From: CAILZL01 sp963748005
GTDB lineage: Bacteria; Pseudomonadota; Gammaproteobacteria; Steroidobacterales; Steroidobacteraceae
NCBI GenBank assembly: GCA_963748005.1
Contig: CAVVHH010000002.1
Coordinates: 1,612,001 to 1,676,000, forward strand
Direction of reading: 5' to 3'
Length of the DNA stretch: 64,000 nt
Position 1 is the stretch's first letter, and each line of letters opens with the position of its first letter. Under the pieces are notes generated by a model. It worked only from the letters and a program-made list of their open reading frames with translations. It made no database searches and was not told where the DNA came from. The translations under genes were made by a program, and so were the position numbers. Shown here piece by piece: positions 1 to 8,960 of the stretch.

Positions 1-260
1 TGACCCAGCTGGGCGGCGGTCTGCTGCTGGTGCCGCAATTCACGCTGGCTGCCGACACCCGGAGTGGCTCACGGCCGGGATTCAGCACCGCTGCGGCGCC
101 GGAAGCCGGGCGGCAGTTGTTTGACTACTTTGTAGCTGCCGCGCGCCAGCAGCACAGGCAGGTGGCAACCGGCCTGTTCGGTGCCGACATGCAGGTCAGC
201 CTGTGCAACGATGGCCCCGTTACCTTCTGGCTGCAGGTGCCGCCAGCACAACCTGCATAA
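1..260 (+). CDS. dtd: D-aminoacyl-tRNA deacylase (3' part)
   Basis: This is the C-terminal half of Dtd, which hydrolyses D-amino acids (and glycine mischarged on tRNA-Ala) from tRNA in the cytoplasm. The open frame enters from the left edge at base 3, so the true start is outside the window. The family signature SQFTLAADTRSGSRPGF appears as PQFTLAADTRSGSRPGF, and the C-terminal block NDGPVTFWLQV, which contributes to the dimeric active site, is intact. It ends 105 bases before tatA. Function is assigned from strong family similarity; nothing can be said of the missing N-terminus. Confidence 0.93.
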   Translation, partial: TQLGGGLLLVPQFTLAADTRSGSRPGFSTAAAPEAGRQLFDYFVAAARQQHRQVATGLFGADMQVSLCNDGPVTFWLQVPPAQPA

Positions 261-365
261 GTCGCACCTGCATGACAGGTGGGTGACATTAAACCCCCGT
301 AACATCGCGGCTCTGGCGCCCCATTTGGCGTATTATTCCGCCGCTATTACATCCCGGAGATATTC

Positions 366-605
366 ATGGGTATTGGTATCAAAGAGTTGCTCATCATTCT
401 GGCGATTGCCCTGCTTGTTTTCGGCACCAAGAAGCTGAAGAACATTGGCTCGGACCTGGGTGGAGCCGTCAAAGGCTTCAAGAACGCCATGAAGGACGGC
501 GAGGCCGAAGGCGCCAAGCAGCTCCAGTCGCCAGACGATAAAGATGCGGATTTCAGTACTACTCCCGCTGGCGACAAGGTCGGCGACAAATCGGACAAGG
601 CCTGA
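366..605 (+). CDS. tatA: Sec-independent translocase subunit TatA
   Basis: TatA is the pore-forming subunit of the twin-arginine translocase, which exports folded proteins across the inner membrane. The 79-residue protein has the expected architecture: a short N-terminal membrane helix (about residues 4-20), the FGTKKL hinge, an amphipathic helix (GSDLGGAVKGFKNAM) and a charged, disordered tail. A purine-rich ribosome site (GGAGA) lies about eight bases before the ATG. It is first in a tatABC operon; tatB follows after 54 bases. The nearby cytochrome oxidase and yej genes do not need Tat, so the linkage is probably incidental. Confidence 0.95.
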   Translation: MGIGIKELLIILAIALLVFGTKKLKNIGSDLGGAVKGFKNAMKDGEAEGAKQLQSPDDKDADFSTTPAGDKVGDKSDKA

Positions 606-659
606 GCGCCGCCCTGCGCCCGATCAGCGACCCCAGATAGCTTCACCATACGCTGAACG

Positions 660-1079
660 ATGTTCGAAATCGGTTTTCAGGAAATTGTCGTCATTGCGCT
701 GCTGGCGCTGATTGTGCTCGGGCCGGAGAAATTGCCCAAGCTGGCTGCCAAACTCGGACATTGGACCGGACGGGCGCGCAGCATGGCGCGCAATCTGCGC
801 CAGCAGCTGGAAAATGAAGTCAGCTATGACGAACTGCTGAAGCAGAAACAGGAAGCAGAAGAAGCGTTGCGCAAGGCTACCGAAGCACCCATGGATTTCC
901 ATGCCCAGATGGAGCGCGATATCCAGACGGCCCTGGACCCTGTCGTGGATAAAGCCTCTGAACCAGCAGCTCCCGCAGAACCCGCGTCCCCACCTGCACA
1001 GATCGCTGCCGGGACAACACCCGTGACGGAAGGCTCTGACCCAACCCCCGCCAAGGACGTGGCGGGCACCTCGGCATGA
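660..1079 (+). CDS. tatB: Sec-independent translocase subunit TatB
   Basis: TatB pairs with TatC to form the receptor for twin-arginine signal peptides. The 139-residue protein begins MFEIGFQEIVVIALLALIVL, the typical TatB membrane helix, followed by GPEKLP and a long amphipathic helix rich in Arg/Gln (residues 30-80). The last 50 residues are a Pro/Ala-rich tail, normal for this family. The stop overlaps the tatC start in an ATGA arrangement, indicating coupled translation. The N-terminal FEIG...GPEKLP pattern separates it from TatA. Confidence 0.95.
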   Translation: MFEIGFQEIVVIALLALIVLGPEKLPKLAAKLGHWTGRARSMARNLRQQLENEVSYDELLKQKQEAEEALRKATEAPMDFHAQMERDIQTALDPVVDKASEPAAPAEPASPPAQIAAGTTPVTEGSDPTPAKDVAGTSA

Positions 1080-1870
1080 GTGACCGCAAGGGGAATGAGT
1101 CGCTGGCCGAAGGGTCACTGATCTCGCATCTGCTTGAATTGCGCGACCGCCTGTTGCGCGCCGTGATTGCCGTACTGGTGATCTTCCTGCCCTGCGCGAT
1201 CTACAGTCAGGAACTGTTCTCGCTGGTTGCACAGCCCCTGCTGGCCAAGCTGCCGCAGGGTGCACAAATGGTTTCCACCAGCCTGACGGCACCGGTCATG
1301 GCGCCGCTGAAGCTGGCAGTTCTGATCGCGCTGTTTTTCGGCATGCCCTATGTCTTGTACCAAGTGTGGGCTTTCGTTTCGCCAGGTCTGTACCGGCATG
1401 AGAAGCGCTTTGCCATTCCGCTGCTGTTGTCCAGCATTGTGTTGTTTTACTGCGGGGCGGCGTTTGCGTACTTCGTGGTATTCCCGGTGATGTTCGGCTT
1501 CCTGACCACGTACGTGCCGGCCGGGGTGGTGATGATGCCGGATATGACGTTGTACCTGGATTTTGCCGCGCTGCTGATTTTTGCTTTCGGTGCATCGTTT
1601 GAAATTCCCATCGCCACCTTCCTGCTGGTGTGGACCGGGCTGGTGCGCTTAAAGCACCTGACCGAGAACCGCGGCTATGTGATCATTGCCGTGTTCATCA
1701 TCTCCGCCATTCTCACGCCCACCACTGACCCTTTGTCGCAGACCCTGATGGCTGGACCCATGTACCTGCTCTACGAACTGGGCATCGTCTTTTCGCGTGT
1801 GCTGCTCAAGGACAAGATTGCCGAACAGACCAAGGAAGACGCCGAAGAAGCCAAAGACGCTTCCGGCTGA
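1076..1870 (+). CDS. tatC: Sec-independent translocase subunit TatC
   Basis: TatC is the polytopic core of the Tat receptor complex. The 264-residue product has the N-terminal cytoplasmic signature SHLLELRDRLLRAV, six predicted membrane helices, the conserved FVSPGLYRHEKR loop that contacts the twin-arginine motif, and the late AILTPTTDPLSQ motif. The length is normal and the charged C-terminal tail (KEDAEEAKDASG) is common in Proteobacteria. It ends only seven bases before the converging yejF gene, with no hairpin between them. Confidence 0.96.
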   Translation: MSDRKGNESLAEGSLISHLLELRDRLLRAVIAVLVIFLPCAIYSQELFSLVAQPLLAKLPQGAQMVSTSLTAPVMAPLKLAVLIALFFGMPYVLYQVWAFVSPGLYRHEKRFAIPLLLSSIVLFYCGAAFAYFVVFPVMFGFLTTYVPAGVVMMPDMTLYLDFAALLIFAFGASFEIPIATFLLVWTGLVRLKHLTENRGYVIIAVFIISAILTPTTDPLSQTLMAGPMYLLYELGIVFSRVLLKDKIAEQTKEDAEEAKDASG

Positions 1871-1877
1871 TTCACCA

Positions 1878-3551
1878 CTACTGGCCGGGGATTGCCGCCA
1901 GCAAAGCGCGGGTGTAGTCGGTTTGCGGATTGCGATACAGAGCATCCGAATCGGCCATTTCGACTACGCGACCCTGTTGCATCACCAGTACGCGATCGGA
2001 AATGTGCTTGACCACACTCAGGTCATGCGACACAAAAATATACGACAGCCCGAACTCGTCCTGCAGATCCTGCAGCAGATTCAGCACCTGCGCCTGCACC
2101 GACACATCCAGTGCTGACACGGCCTCATCCAGTATCAATACCTCGGGTCGCACCACCAGACACCGGGCAATGGCAATGCGTTGTCGCTGGCCACCGGAGA
2201 ACTCGTGGGGATAGCGATGCAGGGCTGCCTCGGGCAGGCCGACGCGTTGCAGCATCGCGCCGGCAATCTGCAATCGCTCGGCAGTGTCGACACCAACCTT
2301 GTGAATCTGCAGCGGCTCCAGCAGCAACTGGGCCACTGTAAAGCGCGGGTTGAGCGAGGCATAGGGATTCTGGAACACGATCTGAATGCGACGGCGATAA
2401 ACAAGCATGTCGGCCTCGCTGAGCGAGAGCAGATCCTTGCCATCAAACCAGACTTCACCGCCACTGCTCTTGATGAGGCGCAGCAAGGTCAAAGCAGTCG
2501 TGCTTTTACCGGAGCCTGATTCACCGACAATGCCCAGCGTCTTGCCGCGTGGCAGCTGAAACGAAACATCGCTCACCGCATTGATGTTCTCGTGGCTGAA
2601 CAGACCGGTCTTGAGCCTGAAGGTTTTCTGCAGACCTTTGACTTCCAGTACCACGGCATCCTGTGCCGTAGTGCCACGCGCACGCTGGCCCGACTCGACA
2701 ACCGGGTTGCCACTCATGAAATCGTCAACCACCGGCAGACGCATCGGTCGCACATCCAGTCGCGGCCGGCAGGCCATCAAAGCCTTGGTGTATGGATGCT
2801 GAGGAGCGGCGAACAGCTGCGCAGTGCTGTTCTGTTCGCGGATCTCACCCTGCTGCATGACAACGACGTGATCCGCCACTTCGCGCACCAGCCCCAGATC
2901 ATGGGTAATGAACAAGATCGCCATGCCATGCTGTTCACGCAGCCGCAGCAACAGTTCCAGAATCTGTTTCTGCACCGTCACATCCAGGGCGGTGGTGGGC
3001 TCATCGGCGATCAGCAGTTTCGGCTGACAGGCAATTGCCAGCGCGATCATCACCCGCTGTTGCTGGCCGCCGGACAACTCGTGCGGATGAGAACTGATGC
3101 GCAGCTCGGGACGCGGAATGCCTACTTCATTGAGCAGCTCGACACTGCGCTCCAGTGCCTGCCGCTTGCTCAACCCCATGTGCAGCTGCAACGACTCGGC
3201 AATCTGCGCGCCCACAGTGAACACCGGATTGAGCGAACTCATCGGGTCCTGGAACACCATGCTGATGTCCTTGCCGCGGATGGCGCGTATTTCCGGTTCC
3301 GCGAGTTTGAGCAGGTCACGTCCGGTGAAGTCGATACGGCTGTCTGATGCAATATTGGCGGTCTTGGGTAATAGCCGCAAAATCGACGTCGCGGTCACTG
3401 ATTTGCCACTGCCCGACTCACCCACCAGCGCTAGCGTCTGTTGCGCAGCCAACGTGAACGACACACCTCGTACCGCATCAATTCGCTGCCGGTTGCTGCC
3501 GGAAAAGCTGACGCGCAGAGATTCAACACTGAGCAGCGAGCTATCGATCAT
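1878..3551 (-). CDS. yejF: Peptide ABC transporter, double ATP-binding protein YejF
   Basis: This fused ATPase energises a YejABEF-type oligopeptide (microcin C-like) importer. Two complete ABC modules are visible: Walker A GESGSGKS near residue 45 with signature LSGGQQQR, and a second GESGSGKS near residue 335 with signature FSGGQRQR. Each has a Walker B aspartate (LLIADEPTTALD, LILDEAVSALD). The 557-residue length fits the family. It is the last gene of the operon yejA-yejB-yejE-yejF and is separated from yejE by a 101-base gap holding a REP-like inverted repeat. Substrate is inferred from the family; it could import other short peptides. Confidence 0.9.
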   Translation of the reverse strand: MIDSSLLSVESLRVSFSGSNRQRIDAVRGVSFTLAAQQTLALVGESGSGKSVTATSILRLLPKTANIASDSRIDFTGRDLLKLAEPEIRAIRGKDISMVFQDPMSSLNPVFTVGAQIAESLQLHMGLSKRQALERSVELLNEVGIPRPELRISSHPHELSGGQQQRVMIALAIACQPKLLIADEPTTALDVTVQKQILELLLRLREQHGMAILFITHDLGLVREVADHVVVMQQGEIREQNSTAQLFAAPQHPYTKALMACRPRLDVRPMRLPVVDDFMSGNPVVESGQRARGTTAQDAVVLEVKGLQKTFRLKTGLFSHENINAVSDVSFQLPRGKTLGIVGESGSGKSTTALTLLRLIKSSGGEVWFDGKDLLSLSEADMLVYRRRIQIVFQNPYASLNPRFTVAQLLLEPLQIHKVGVDTAERLQIAGAMLQRVGLPEAALHRYPHEFSGGQRQRIAIARCLVVRPEVLILDEAVSALDVSVQAQVLNLLQDLQDEFGLSYIFVSHDLSVVKHISDRVLVMQQGRVVEMADSDALYRNPQTDYTRALLAAIPGQ

Positions 3552-3562
3552 GCCATTTATTC

Positions 3563-3625
3563 TTTTGTAGGTCGGGTTTCAACCCGACATGTTCAAGAAG
3601 CCGGGTTGAAACCCGACCTACAAAA
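3563..3625. repeat. REP-like inverted pair (two facing palindromes)
   Basis: Two 24-base arms (3563-3586 and 3602-3625) are perfect reverse complements separated by 15 bases. Each arm carries its own palindrome, GTCGGGTTTCAACCCGAC, preceded by the tetranucleotide GTAG on the outer side. A GTAG foot with a GC-rich stem-loop, in head-to-head pairs, is the form of REP/SMAG elements mobilised by RAYT (TnpA-REP) transposases. It sits in the only sizeable gap of the yej operon, between yejE and yejF, where it could stabilise or attenuate the transcript. No RAYT gene is in the window. Confidence 0.8.
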
Positions 3626-3652
3626 TTCGCGCACGATCCACATTGGTCTTGT

Positions 3653-4708
3653 TTAATCATTGAGCTTCGGATCCAGAGCATCACGCATCGCATCGGTGAG
3701 CAGGCTGATGGCCGTGACCAGAATGGCCATGGCGCTGCCGGCCGCCACCAGTTGCCACCACTTGCCGATGACCAATTCTTCCTGGGTCTCAGCCAGGATG
3801 GTGCCCCAGCTGACCATATCTACCGGCACGCCAAGACCCAGAAACGACAGAATGACTTCGGCCTTGATGAAACCGACGACGTGCTGTGAGAACTGCACCA
3901 GAATCACGTGACTCACATTGGGCAGAATGTGCTTGAACATGCGCGATGCGTTGGAAGCCCCCAGCGCCTGCGCAGCACGTACATAAGCGCGCTCGGTGTG
4001 TTTCAGATACTCGGCTCGCACCAGACGATAGATGCCGGTCCACCCTGTCAGCCCCAGTATCAAGATGATGGTAGTGAAGCCGCGACTGAAAACTGCTGCC
4101 ACGGCCAGAATCAGCAGAATATACGGCAGCGAAGTCAGCACGTTGTAAAGCCACTCCAGCGCCGCATCGACCCAGCCGCCAAAGTAACCAGCCAGTGCAC
4201 CCAGCGTGGTGCCGATCAGCACAGCAAGCAATGCTGCTACCAGACCGACAGTGATGGAAACTTCCGAACCCTTGATGGTTTTGGCCAGCACATCATGGCC
4301 CCATTTGTCGGCGCCGAGCAGCAGATGTGTCGCTTGTCCGGCCTGGACCTGCGCAATCTGTTGCGCGCGTTCATCCCACTCCTGATAACGCGGCGCCAAT
4401 GGATCGATGTCGGAAATATCAACTGGAGGTCCCGCTTCCGGGCGAGGAATGCCGACCTGTGCATTGGGATCAACCGTGCCGTTCACAGGTTGTAACGTAG
4501 GTGCAGCATAGGATGGCGCAACTTCGGTATTCCAGTTGCCGGCAAGCACACCCGCATAGGACGCCAGCATCACCAGCAGGAAGAATGCAGTGATACCCAG
4601 CGACCACATGGCAACGCGATCGCGTTTCAGCCGCTTCCATGCCAGCGTCCACAAGCCTTGTGAAGCGGCATCGGATAAAGCAACGACAGGACTGGCGCTG
4701 CTGCTCAT
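3653..4708 (-). CDS. yejE: Peptide ABC transporter permease YejE
   Basis: This is an inner-membrane permease of the binding-protein-dependent transport family (DppC/YejE type). An N-terminal membrane helix (about residues 38-58) is followed by a long periplasmic insert up to residue 125, typical of YejE. The core has five helices and the ATPase-contact EAA loop, seen as RAAQALGASNASRMFKHILPN. The 351-residue length is normal. Its start overlaps the end of yejB by four bases. Together with YejB it forms the channel energised by YejF. Confidence 0.9.
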   Translation of the reverse strand: MSSSASPVVALSDAASQGLWTLAWKRLKRDRVAMWSLGITAFFLLVMLASYAGVLAGNWNTEVAPSYAAPTLQPVNGTVDPNAQVGIPRPEAGPPVDISDIDPLAPRYQEWDERAQQIAQVQAGQATHLLLGADKWGHDVLAKTIKGSEVSITVGLVAALLAVLIGTTLGALAGYFGGWVDAALEWLYNVLTSLPYILLILAVAAVFSRGFTTIILILGLTGWTGIYRLVRAEYLKHTERAYVRAAQALGASNASRMFKHILPNVSHVILVQFSQHVVGFIKAEVILSFLGLGVPVDMVSWGTILAETQEELVIGKWWQLVAAGSAMAILVTAISLLTDAMRDALDPKLND

Positions 4709-5649
4709 TTGAAACTCACACGCGGATCAACCCAGCGATACAGGACATCTACCAGCAGATTGATGATCATGGTGAGGATGGCCAGATATACCGTAATCGC
4801 CTTGATCACCGGAAAGTCGCTGCGATTTACCGATTCGACAATCTCGCGCCCCAGGCCTGGAATGGAGAAGAACACTTCCAGCAGAAAAGAGCCCACAAAT
4901 AGACCCGGCAGTGCAATCCCCAAATTGGTGAGAATCGGAATCGCGGCATTACGCAGCACGTGCTTCAACATCACACTGTTTTCAGATAGTCCCTTGGCAC
5001 GCGCGGTACGTACATAGTCATGATTCATTTCGTCCAGCACAAAGCTGCGATACAGACGCAGGCTGGGCGCAAAACTCACCAACACGGCTAGCAAGATGGG
5101 CAGCGGTGCATAGCGCGTAAGATTGGTCAAAAAACTGTCAGTCCAGCCCTGAACTGGAAACCAGCCAAGCTTGAAGCCAAACAACCACTGCAGCACGATG
5201 ATGTAAACCAGAAAACTGATGGACATCGCCACCGTGCAACCGATCATGACCATACGATCCGTCAGCGAACCCCGCACATAGGACACCAGCACCGCAAACA
5301 GTACCGCCAGCGAGGTTTCCAGCAACAGTACGGGAATCATGATGGTCAGTGTCGGGCCGATGCGCGACAACAGCACGCTGGACACTGCCTCCTGTGTCAC
5401 CCAGCTTCGACCGAAATCAAACGTAAACACCTGTTGCACGAAGATCCAGAACTGCACCCAATAAGGTCTGTCGATGCCCAGCTGCCTGCGGATATTCTCG
5501 ATCTGCTCCGGATCGGAGATCTTGCCCGCCAGTATATAGGCCGGATCGCCGCCCACCCAGTTGAACAGCACGAATACCAGCAACATCACCCCGAACAGTG
5601 TGGGCACCATGTGTAGCAGGCGACGCAGCAGGAAGGTGGACAAGTTCAT
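4705..5649 (-). CDS. yejB: Peptide ABC transporter permease YejB
   Basis: This is the second permease of the peptide importer (DppB/YejB type), 314 residues. The N-terminus (LLRRLLHMVPTLFGVMLLVF) is the classic DppB-family first helix, and the EAA loop appears as RTARAKGLSENSVMLKHVLRN. Six membrane segments are expected. The gene overlaps yejE downstream (ATGA) and yejA upstream by four bases, so the three are translationally coupled. E. coli YejB is somewhat longer; no domain is obviously lacking here. Confidence 0.9.
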   Translation of the reverse strand: MNLSTFLLRRLLHMVPTLFGVMLLVFVLFNWVGGDPAYILAGKISDPEQIENIRRQLGIDRPYWVQFWIFVQQVFTFDFGRSWVTQEAVSSVLLSRIGPTLTIMIPVLLLETSLAVLFAVLVSYVRGSLTDRMVMIGCTVAMSISFLVYIIVLQWLFGFKLGWFPVQGWTDSFLTNLTRYAPLPILLAVLVSFAPSLRLYRSFVLDEMNHDYVRTARAKGLSENSVMLKHVLRNAAIPILTNLGIALPGLFVGSFLLEVFFSIPGLGREIVESVNRSDFPVIKAITVYLAILTMIINLLVDVLYRWVDPRVSFK

Positions 5650-7487
5650 TGATGTGCCGCCTGCTGTGCGGCGACATCAATGTCGAGGTATTTGAAACTG
5701 AAGTGCTCCATTGGGTGTTTCTTGTAGCCATGCACCCATGGTCGCATTACGTGAATGTATGACCGGATTGTGCCCAAGCGCCATGGCGCATAGGCCAGCA
5801 CGTAGCGATTCATTTCTGCATAAATGGCGTTGCGCTGCGGGCTGTCCGGGAGCGCCGCGGCCTGCCTGTACAGCTCGTTGAACTGCGGCAGATCAAATCG
5901 GCCGCTGTTGGATATGCCTTTGTTCGGCCCGTATAACAACTGCAGAAAGTTTTCAGCATCGGGATAGTCCAGCAGCCATGCGGCGGCACTCATCTGGAAC
6001 TTTCCTGCCTTCTGGTCACGAATCAATTCGGCAAACTGGGTTGCCGTGGTTCTAAGCCTGATACCGATAGCGGCCATTGACTTGACCCATAAGCTATTCA
6101 TCTCGCGATAGCTCAAACCACCGGAGTACCCCTTGAATTCAATGGTCAGCGGACTGCCATCAGGTTGTTCCCGATAACCATCGCCATCCCGATCAATGTA
6201 GCCAAAGGTATCCAGCAGCGCCTTGGCTCGCACCGGGTCATAATCCTGATCCCGTGCGGTAAAACTGGGGTCGTAACCCACTACGCCGGGCGGGATGGGG
6301 CTTTGCGCTGCCATCGCTGAGTTCTTGCGGATAACGGTCAGTTCCTGATTACGATTGTGTCCCAGCACCATCGCGCGTCGTAACGCCGTGTGCTGTGCGT
6401 CGTAGCCGCCCACCACCGGGTCCTCCATGTTGAACATGTCGTAGGTGATACCCGGCTGCAATTCAACGAACGCCCGAACACCTTCCGCGGCCAATGAAGA
6501 GGCCAGTTTGCCGTTGGGCATGACTTGCGCGTGATAGGAGGCTGGTACCTCGGGTGTAAGGTCATGCTCCTTGTTCATGAAAGCCAGGAACAGCGATTGT
6601 TCCGATTCGATTGGATACACCTCCACCCTGTCGATCAATGGCAACCGCTTGCCGCCGATGCTTTTTATGACTTCCTGATCCCATTCATCGTTAGGATTGG
6701 CGTACTTGGTATCCAGATATTCTCCGCGATACTCTGGGTTGCGAACCAGGACAATCTTGGATCGTCGCAGCCACTCCCCAAGTTTGTATGGGCCACTGCC
6801 TACCGGGTGCGCCATGATGTCATCGCCATAGTGCTCAATCACTTCCCGGGCCAGGGGCGCAGTCTGGGGCATGGCAAAAATGTAGAGAAAGTTGAAATCC
6901 GGCTTGGTAAGCGTGATGCGCAGGGTGTAGCGATCCAGCACCTGCAAACCGGACACTTTGGAATCAAAGTTGAACTTGCCAGTTTTCTTGGCTTGTTCCG
7001 CCAGTTCGTTCAAGCCAACAATACGACCATCGACCAGCCAGCTGTTAGGGCTGGCCATGGCCGGGTCCATCAAACGCTTCAGTGAAAACTCGAGATCGGT
7101 CGCAACTATTTCGCGCTTCTGGCCTTTGAAGGCCGGATCGCTGGAAAAGTAGATGCCCGGCTTGAACCGGAAGGTATACACCCTGCCGCTTTCCTCTGGC
7201 TGCGGCACTTCCTGAAGCAGACCTGGTACGAGTTTTACCGGACGCGCCAGATAGTCGTAGTCAAGTGGCGTTTCAAATATCTGTTCGCAGATAGCATTTG
7301 AGTATACGTCGGAGAGGCGCTGACAATCGAAACCGGTTTCCGATGTACGCATTACCGTCTTGAGCACTTTCAGCTGGGTCGCCGCCTGCGGTGCAGTGCT
7401 GAGCGGCATGAACAGAGTGGCTGCAACAGTGCAAGCAATAACAATTGAACAGGTGATGCTACGGGAAATATGCATGTGCCGAATCAT
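5646..7487 (-). CDS. yejA: Peptide ABC transporter substrate-binding protein YejA-like
   Basis: This is the periplasmic solute-binding protein (SBP_bac_5 family) that delivers peptides to YejBE. I place the start at the ATG ending at 7487, ten bases after an AGGTG ribosome site, giving 613 residues with a signal peptide cut after about PLSTAPQAA. The frame stays open further upstream, but that translation is low-quality and overlaps the next gene. Family hallmarks include the domain-I strand with YTFRFKPGIYFSSDPAF and a C-terminal lobe with DYPDAENFLQLLYG. It is the first gene of the operon. A second possible start is 12 bases downstream. Confidence 0.86.
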   Translation of the reverse strand: MIRHMHISRSITCSIVIACTVAATLFMPLSTAPQAATQLKVLKTVMRTSETGFDCQRLSDVYSNAICEQIFETPLDYDYLARPVKLVPGLLQEVPQPEESGRVYTFRFKPGIYFSSDPAFKGQKREIVATDLEFSLKRLMDPAMASPNSWLVDGRIVGLNELAEQAKKTGKFNFDSKVSGLQVLDRYTLRITLTKPDFNFLYIFAMPQTAPLAREVIEHYGDDIMAHPVGSGPYKLGEWLRRSKIVLVRNPEYRGEYLDTKYANPNDEWDQEVIKSIGGKRLPLIDRVEVYPIESEQSLFLAFMNKEHDLTPEVPASYHAQVMPNGKLASSLAAEGVRAFVELQPGITYDMFNMEDPVVGGYDAQHTALRRAMVLGHNRNQELTVIRKNSAMAAQSPIPPGVVGYDPSFTARDQDYDPVRAKALLDTFGYIDRDGDGYREQPDGSPLTIEFKGYSGGLSYREMNSLWVKSMAAIGIRLRTTATQFAELIRDQKAGKFQMSAAAWLLDYPDAENFLQLLYGPNKGISNSGRFDLPQFNELYRQAAALPDSPQRNAIYAEMNRYVLAYAPWRLGTIRSYIHVMRPWVHGYKKHPMEHFSFKYLDIDVAAQQAAHQ

Positions 7488-7528
7488 TTGTGCAAAACAC
7501 CTGAGATAGCAAGCGGCTTTACGATTGT

Positions 7529-7915
7529 TTAATGCCGCCTGATATCCATGTGAATTTTCACGCCACCGGCCAGTGCAGCAGCGATGGCGGAACTGATACT
7601 GACGATCAGCGACGCGCCCACTGCCGTCCAGAAGCTGTCGATGGTGAAGCCGTCCAGCAGGTAAGCCACCAATCCCAGCATGCCGGCATTGATCACCAGC
7701 AGGAAGAAGCCCAGCGTCACAATGGTGATCGGCAGCGTCAGGATCAGTACCAGCGGTCGAACCACTGCATTGATGACGCCCAGCAGCAGTGCAGCCATGA
7801 TCAAGGTCTGTGCGTTGCTGAAGTGCAGCCCAGCGAGTATGCCGCTGGCCAGCCACAAACCCACTGCCGCAAACGCAGCGCGCAGGCAGAATTGCAGGAT
7901 GGCTTTGTGTTGCAC
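7529..7915 (-). CDS. YvlD-like membrane protein (phage holin 4 superfamily)
   Basis: This 128-residue protein with four predicted membrane helices matches the YvlD/phage holin 4_2 family, recognised from RPLVLILTLPITIVTLGFF and INAGMLGLVAYLLDGF. Its function in bacteria is unknown and it need not be a phage protein. I chose GTG at 7915 because AGAGG lies nine bases upstream; a TTG at 7921 that overlaps the cox15 stop is an alternative. It is the last gene of the heme A/oxidase assembly run and lies 41 bases before yejA. Confidence 0.75.
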   Translation of the reverse strand: MQHKAILQFCLRAAFAAVGLWLASGILAGLHFSNAQTLIMAALLLGVINAVVRPLVLILTLPITIVTLGFFLLVINAGMLGLVAYLLDGFTIDSFWTAVGASLIVSISSAIAAALAGGVKIHMDIRRH

Positions 7916-7917
7916 CT

Positions 7918-8928
7918 TCAATAGCCTCTCTTGACCCACAGCACTCGGTTCAGTCTGACCACGCTGAGCAACAGAAGTGCCGCCATGCCGTTGTGGGCAG
8001 TGGCCAGCCACAGCGGAAAACCTTTGATGACCATCAAGGGACCGACAACCAGCTGCACCAGCAAGGCAACCGCCACCATCAGGCCGGCAAATTGCACTGC
8101 GCGGGTCTGCGCGCGCGTCCAGGCAAGAAAGGCTACAAAGGCAAGCATCAGGGCGGTAGCCACTGCGCCGATGCGATGCACAAAGTGAATGGCTACGCGT
8201 GCCGGGTGATCCAGCACTCCGCCTTCGTAGTCGATGCCCAGGCCACGCCACAACACGAAGGCATCCTGTGCATCCATACTTGGCCAGAACGACCCTTGGC
8301 AGGTTGGAAAGTCCGGACAGGAAACGGCCGCGTAATTGCTGCTGGTCCAGCCGCCCAGGAAGATCTGCACGACCAGTATGATGAGGCCGACCAAGGCAAA
8401 CTTGCGGATGTTGCGCTCTACTGCTGGTCGCGTACTGCGATCCACACGCATGGATTGCCAGGCCAGCAACGACATGGTGGTCAGCCCCCCCAGGAGATGC
8501 ATCACCACGATCAGTGGCTTGAGCATCAGCGTCACCGTCCACATGCCCAGCAAGCCTTGCAGAATAACCAGTGGCACCAGCAGCAGCGGCATCTTTACCG
8601 GCTGGTTGGGCTCGTGACGATTGATGTACGCCAGTCCAGCCAGTACCAGAATCAACAACCCCAGGCTGCTGGCTACGTAGCGATGCAGCATTTCCTTGAC
8701 GGCCTTGGCGTATTCAAACCTGCGCTCCGGGTACAGGCCCTGCGCCACATCCAGATTCTGTTCGGCATCGCCGGCCGACACATGGCCATAACAACCCGGC
8801 CAGTCAGGGCAGCCGAGCCCCGCGTCGTTCAGGCGCACCCACGCACCCAGCACCACCACACACAATGCCAGCACAGTAGCCAGCACGCTCAGGCGGCGAA
8901 ACAGTTTCAGGCGATCGGCAGGTTTCAT
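7918..8928 (-). CDS. ctaA: Heme A synthase (Cox15/CtaA)
   Basis: Heme A synthase oxidises the C8 methyl of heme O to formyl, making heme A for aa3-type oxidases. The 336-residue, eight-helix protein has the first-loop signature RLNDAGLGCPDWPGCYGH and the later Cys pair (SCPDFPTCQGSFWP). Histidine ligands lie in helix contexts such as LHRYVASSLG, VMHLLGG, VHRIGAV and TAHNGMAALL. The ATG at 8928 has GGAG five bases upstream and is preferred over an ATG at 8964. It works directly after heme O synthase, encoded at 36386-37282. Confidence 0.93.
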   Translation of the reverse strand: MKPADRLKLFRRLSVLATVLALCVVVLGAWVRLNDAGLGCPDWPGCYGHVSAGDAEQNLDVAQGLYPERRFEYAKAVKEMLHRYVASSLGLLILVLAGLAYINRHEPNQPVKMPLLLVPLVILQGLLGMWTVTLMLKPLIVVMHLLGGLTTMSLLAWQSMRVDRSTRPAVERNIRKFALVGLIILVVQIFLGGWTSSNYAAVSCPDFPTCQGSFWPSMDAQDAFVLWRGLGIDYEGGVLDHPARVAIHFVHRIGAVATALMLAFVAFLAWTRAQTRAVQFAGLMVAVALLVQLVVGPLMVIKGFPLWLATAHNGMAALLLLSVVRLNRVLWVKRGY

Positions 8929-8960
8929 CACTGCTCCAGTTATTGTTTGTTGCGTCTGTA

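Noticed and set aside
300..365. Promoter for tatA
   Set aside because: TATTAT-like hexamers exist near 331-347, but none has a convincing -35 at proper spacing.
7488..7856. In-frame N-terminal extension of yejA
   Set aside because: It overlaps the YvlD-like gene, is Cys/His/Arg rich, and would bury the signal peptide.
7529..7915. Phage remnant suggested by the holin-like protein
   Set aside because: No other phage gene is near; YvlD-like proteins are ordinary chromosomal membrane proteins.
7916..8542. In-frame extension of the YvlD-like gene into ctaA
   Set aside because: It is the shadow of heme A synthase; the real protein starts at a GTG with a ribosome site.
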